From positions 1 through 29,784 of the forward strand of contig JAUCBJ010002990.1 in the NCBI GenBank assembly GCA_032718475.1: a stretch of DNA of 29,784 nucleotides, given 5' to 3'. This DNA is from Nemertoderma westbladi. Its lineage: Eukaryota; Xenacoelomorpha; Nemertodermatida; Nemertodermatidae. The translations under genes were made by a program, and so were the position numbers. Shown here piece after piece: positions 28,721-29,784 of this stretch; positions within the stretch are counted from its first letter, which is position 1; each line of letters opens with the position of its first letter. Below the pieces are notes generated by a model. That model ran no database searches, had not been told where the DNA came from, and was given only the letters and a program-made list of their open reading frames with translations.

Positions 28721-29365
28721 TAGCGCTTTTAGTAAATTATGTTCTTTCACTCTCAATTTTCATATATTTTGACTCTTTTCTGTTACTTTAATAAACCATG
28801 CAAAAATGAAGGCAAGATGTCCGGTCTGATACAATAAACGGGATTGCGCTAGTGTACCTGTCAACAAGGGCCGCTCACTGTATCTGTTTATTTACCCTTT
28901 TTCCCTTCGATGCATTGATTTGCTCTATATTTCACTTAGTTCAATACGGTATTTGATTATCTATTGTATTTAACTGAGATACTGATACCGGGAGGGTGTG
29001 ACAACAAAGTATAACAAGCAAATGACTGACTAATTAATTCTGTAAGGACTCAAGTCTGGTGATTGTGTTTCCCTTTAGGGGAAACGTATAGTGACAAGTC
29101 TTTGGTCTAATTATATTGATATCACCACAGTATTCAATTTGTGACAACTCTCAATCGTGATGTAATTAATAATAAGAGCTTTGCTTATATTAATGGTCTG
29201 AAATATCGCCATATATTAATTATTTAGTAAGTCAGAGGTATGACAATATACAAAAAAAGCATCTGATACAATTGTCCAGATTATCACTGATACTTAGTTA
29301 CAGCAACCCACCCTGTTGTGGCGCGTGTAAAACCTCCTTGATTACGTACTATCGGCGATATATTA
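28721..29365 (-). mobile_element. 645-bp dispersed repeat, copy 2 (inverted)
   Basis: Reverse-complement copy of 6131-6773, with only scattered substitutions and small indels across its length. The copies part company at TAGCGC on the left and at CGATATATTA on the right, giving the same two boundaries as copy 1. It contains the same TTTCCC...GGGAAAC mini-palindrome. No coding region is recognised. Confidence 0.75.
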
Positions 29366-29784
29366 TAGCAAATAATAAAGACAAATTGAATTTACCAGTA
29401 GAATATCCAACGTAGCGATGATAATTATAATTCAATTATTAACTCTTTAAGGTTAGACCTTAGGCCTGTAATAACCACCAGTCAATTAAACCTGACCGGG
29501 GATCAGTGCCTCTGCATGGGCAGTGCGACTTCTTCTGTCAAACAATAACAAAAAGAGAGTACAATCAATCATAGAACAACCGCACTTATATACCAGCTTT
29601 ATCAGCAAGGAGCATAGCCAATAAGGCATCACGTATTCCATTTGAGCCTTAGTAGGCCTTTACACGTTCGTGGGGACTTCGCGCAGCACGAGGCCTAGTT
29701 ATATATACAAATAAAATGCAGCGACTGTATCACAAATCAGGTTTTGAGAAATATACCCACACCACCCAATCACAATAAACGATC
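29366..29784. other. Terminal spacer, nothing recognised
   Basis: It is not shared with the flank of repeat copy 1, which supports 29365 as a true repeat boundary. No open frame of note, RNA gene or repeat is seen. Confidence 0.4.

Overview
This is a eukaryotic window, about 30 kb, AT-rich and repeat-dense. It most likely comes from a marine invertebrate. The evidence is GT-AG introns, BEL/Pao and non-LTR retroelement remnants, several foldback or MITE-like palindromes, and two animal-type genes. Nine exact copies of the palindrome TAGGCCTA and frequent TACTGTA/TACAGTA words look like a genome-wide signature. I associate that signature loosely with echinoderms or other marine deuterostomes, but the species cannot be fixed from the sequence.

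Two real protein genes are supported, both on the minus strand. (1) 8215-14362 is a three-exon gene for a STAND NTPase of about 1209 residues: DUF4062, then NACHT, then tetratricopeptide repeats, as in TTC41 and nephrocystin-3. I joined the exons by eye. Both junctions have GT/AG sites and matching phases, and the DUF4062 domain reads straight through them. (2) 18257-20776 is a full-length, intronless vitamin K-dependent gamma-glutamyl carboxylase (GGCX) of 839 residues, with the active-site lysine pair and the family's disulfide cysteines.

Layout. 1-530: AT microsatellites and the probable tail of a retroelement. 531-1713: degraded C-terminal part of a non-LTR-type RT protein (minus). 1715-1950: fragment of a palindromic repeat. 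1983-3662: internally deleted BEL/Pao element (plus). 3663-4363: AT-rich spacer. 4364-5788: frame-broken coding-like block ending in a hydrophobic segment. 6131-6773: copy 1 of a 645-bp repeat whose second copy lies inverted at 28721-29365. 6774-7890: nested repeats, with an 848-bp foldback element that has a 9-bp target duplication sitting inside an older MITE. 8079-8152: tRNA-like sequence. 8215-14362: the NACHT gene, with a 1.07-kb foldback element in intron 2. 14430-18147: spacer with a 26-bp x 8 minisatellite. 18257-20776: GGCX. 20777-26266: gene-poor spacer with a second tRNA-like element and several tandem duplications. 26267-27369: the most complete copy of the 1.1-kb palindromic element. 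27370-29784: spacer and copy 2 of the 645-bp repeat.

The two genes have no obvious functional link. GGCX acts on secreted proteins in the ER, and the NACHT-TPR protein is expected to be a cytosolic signalling ATPase. The unusual content of the window is its nested palindromic elements, not a gene cluster.
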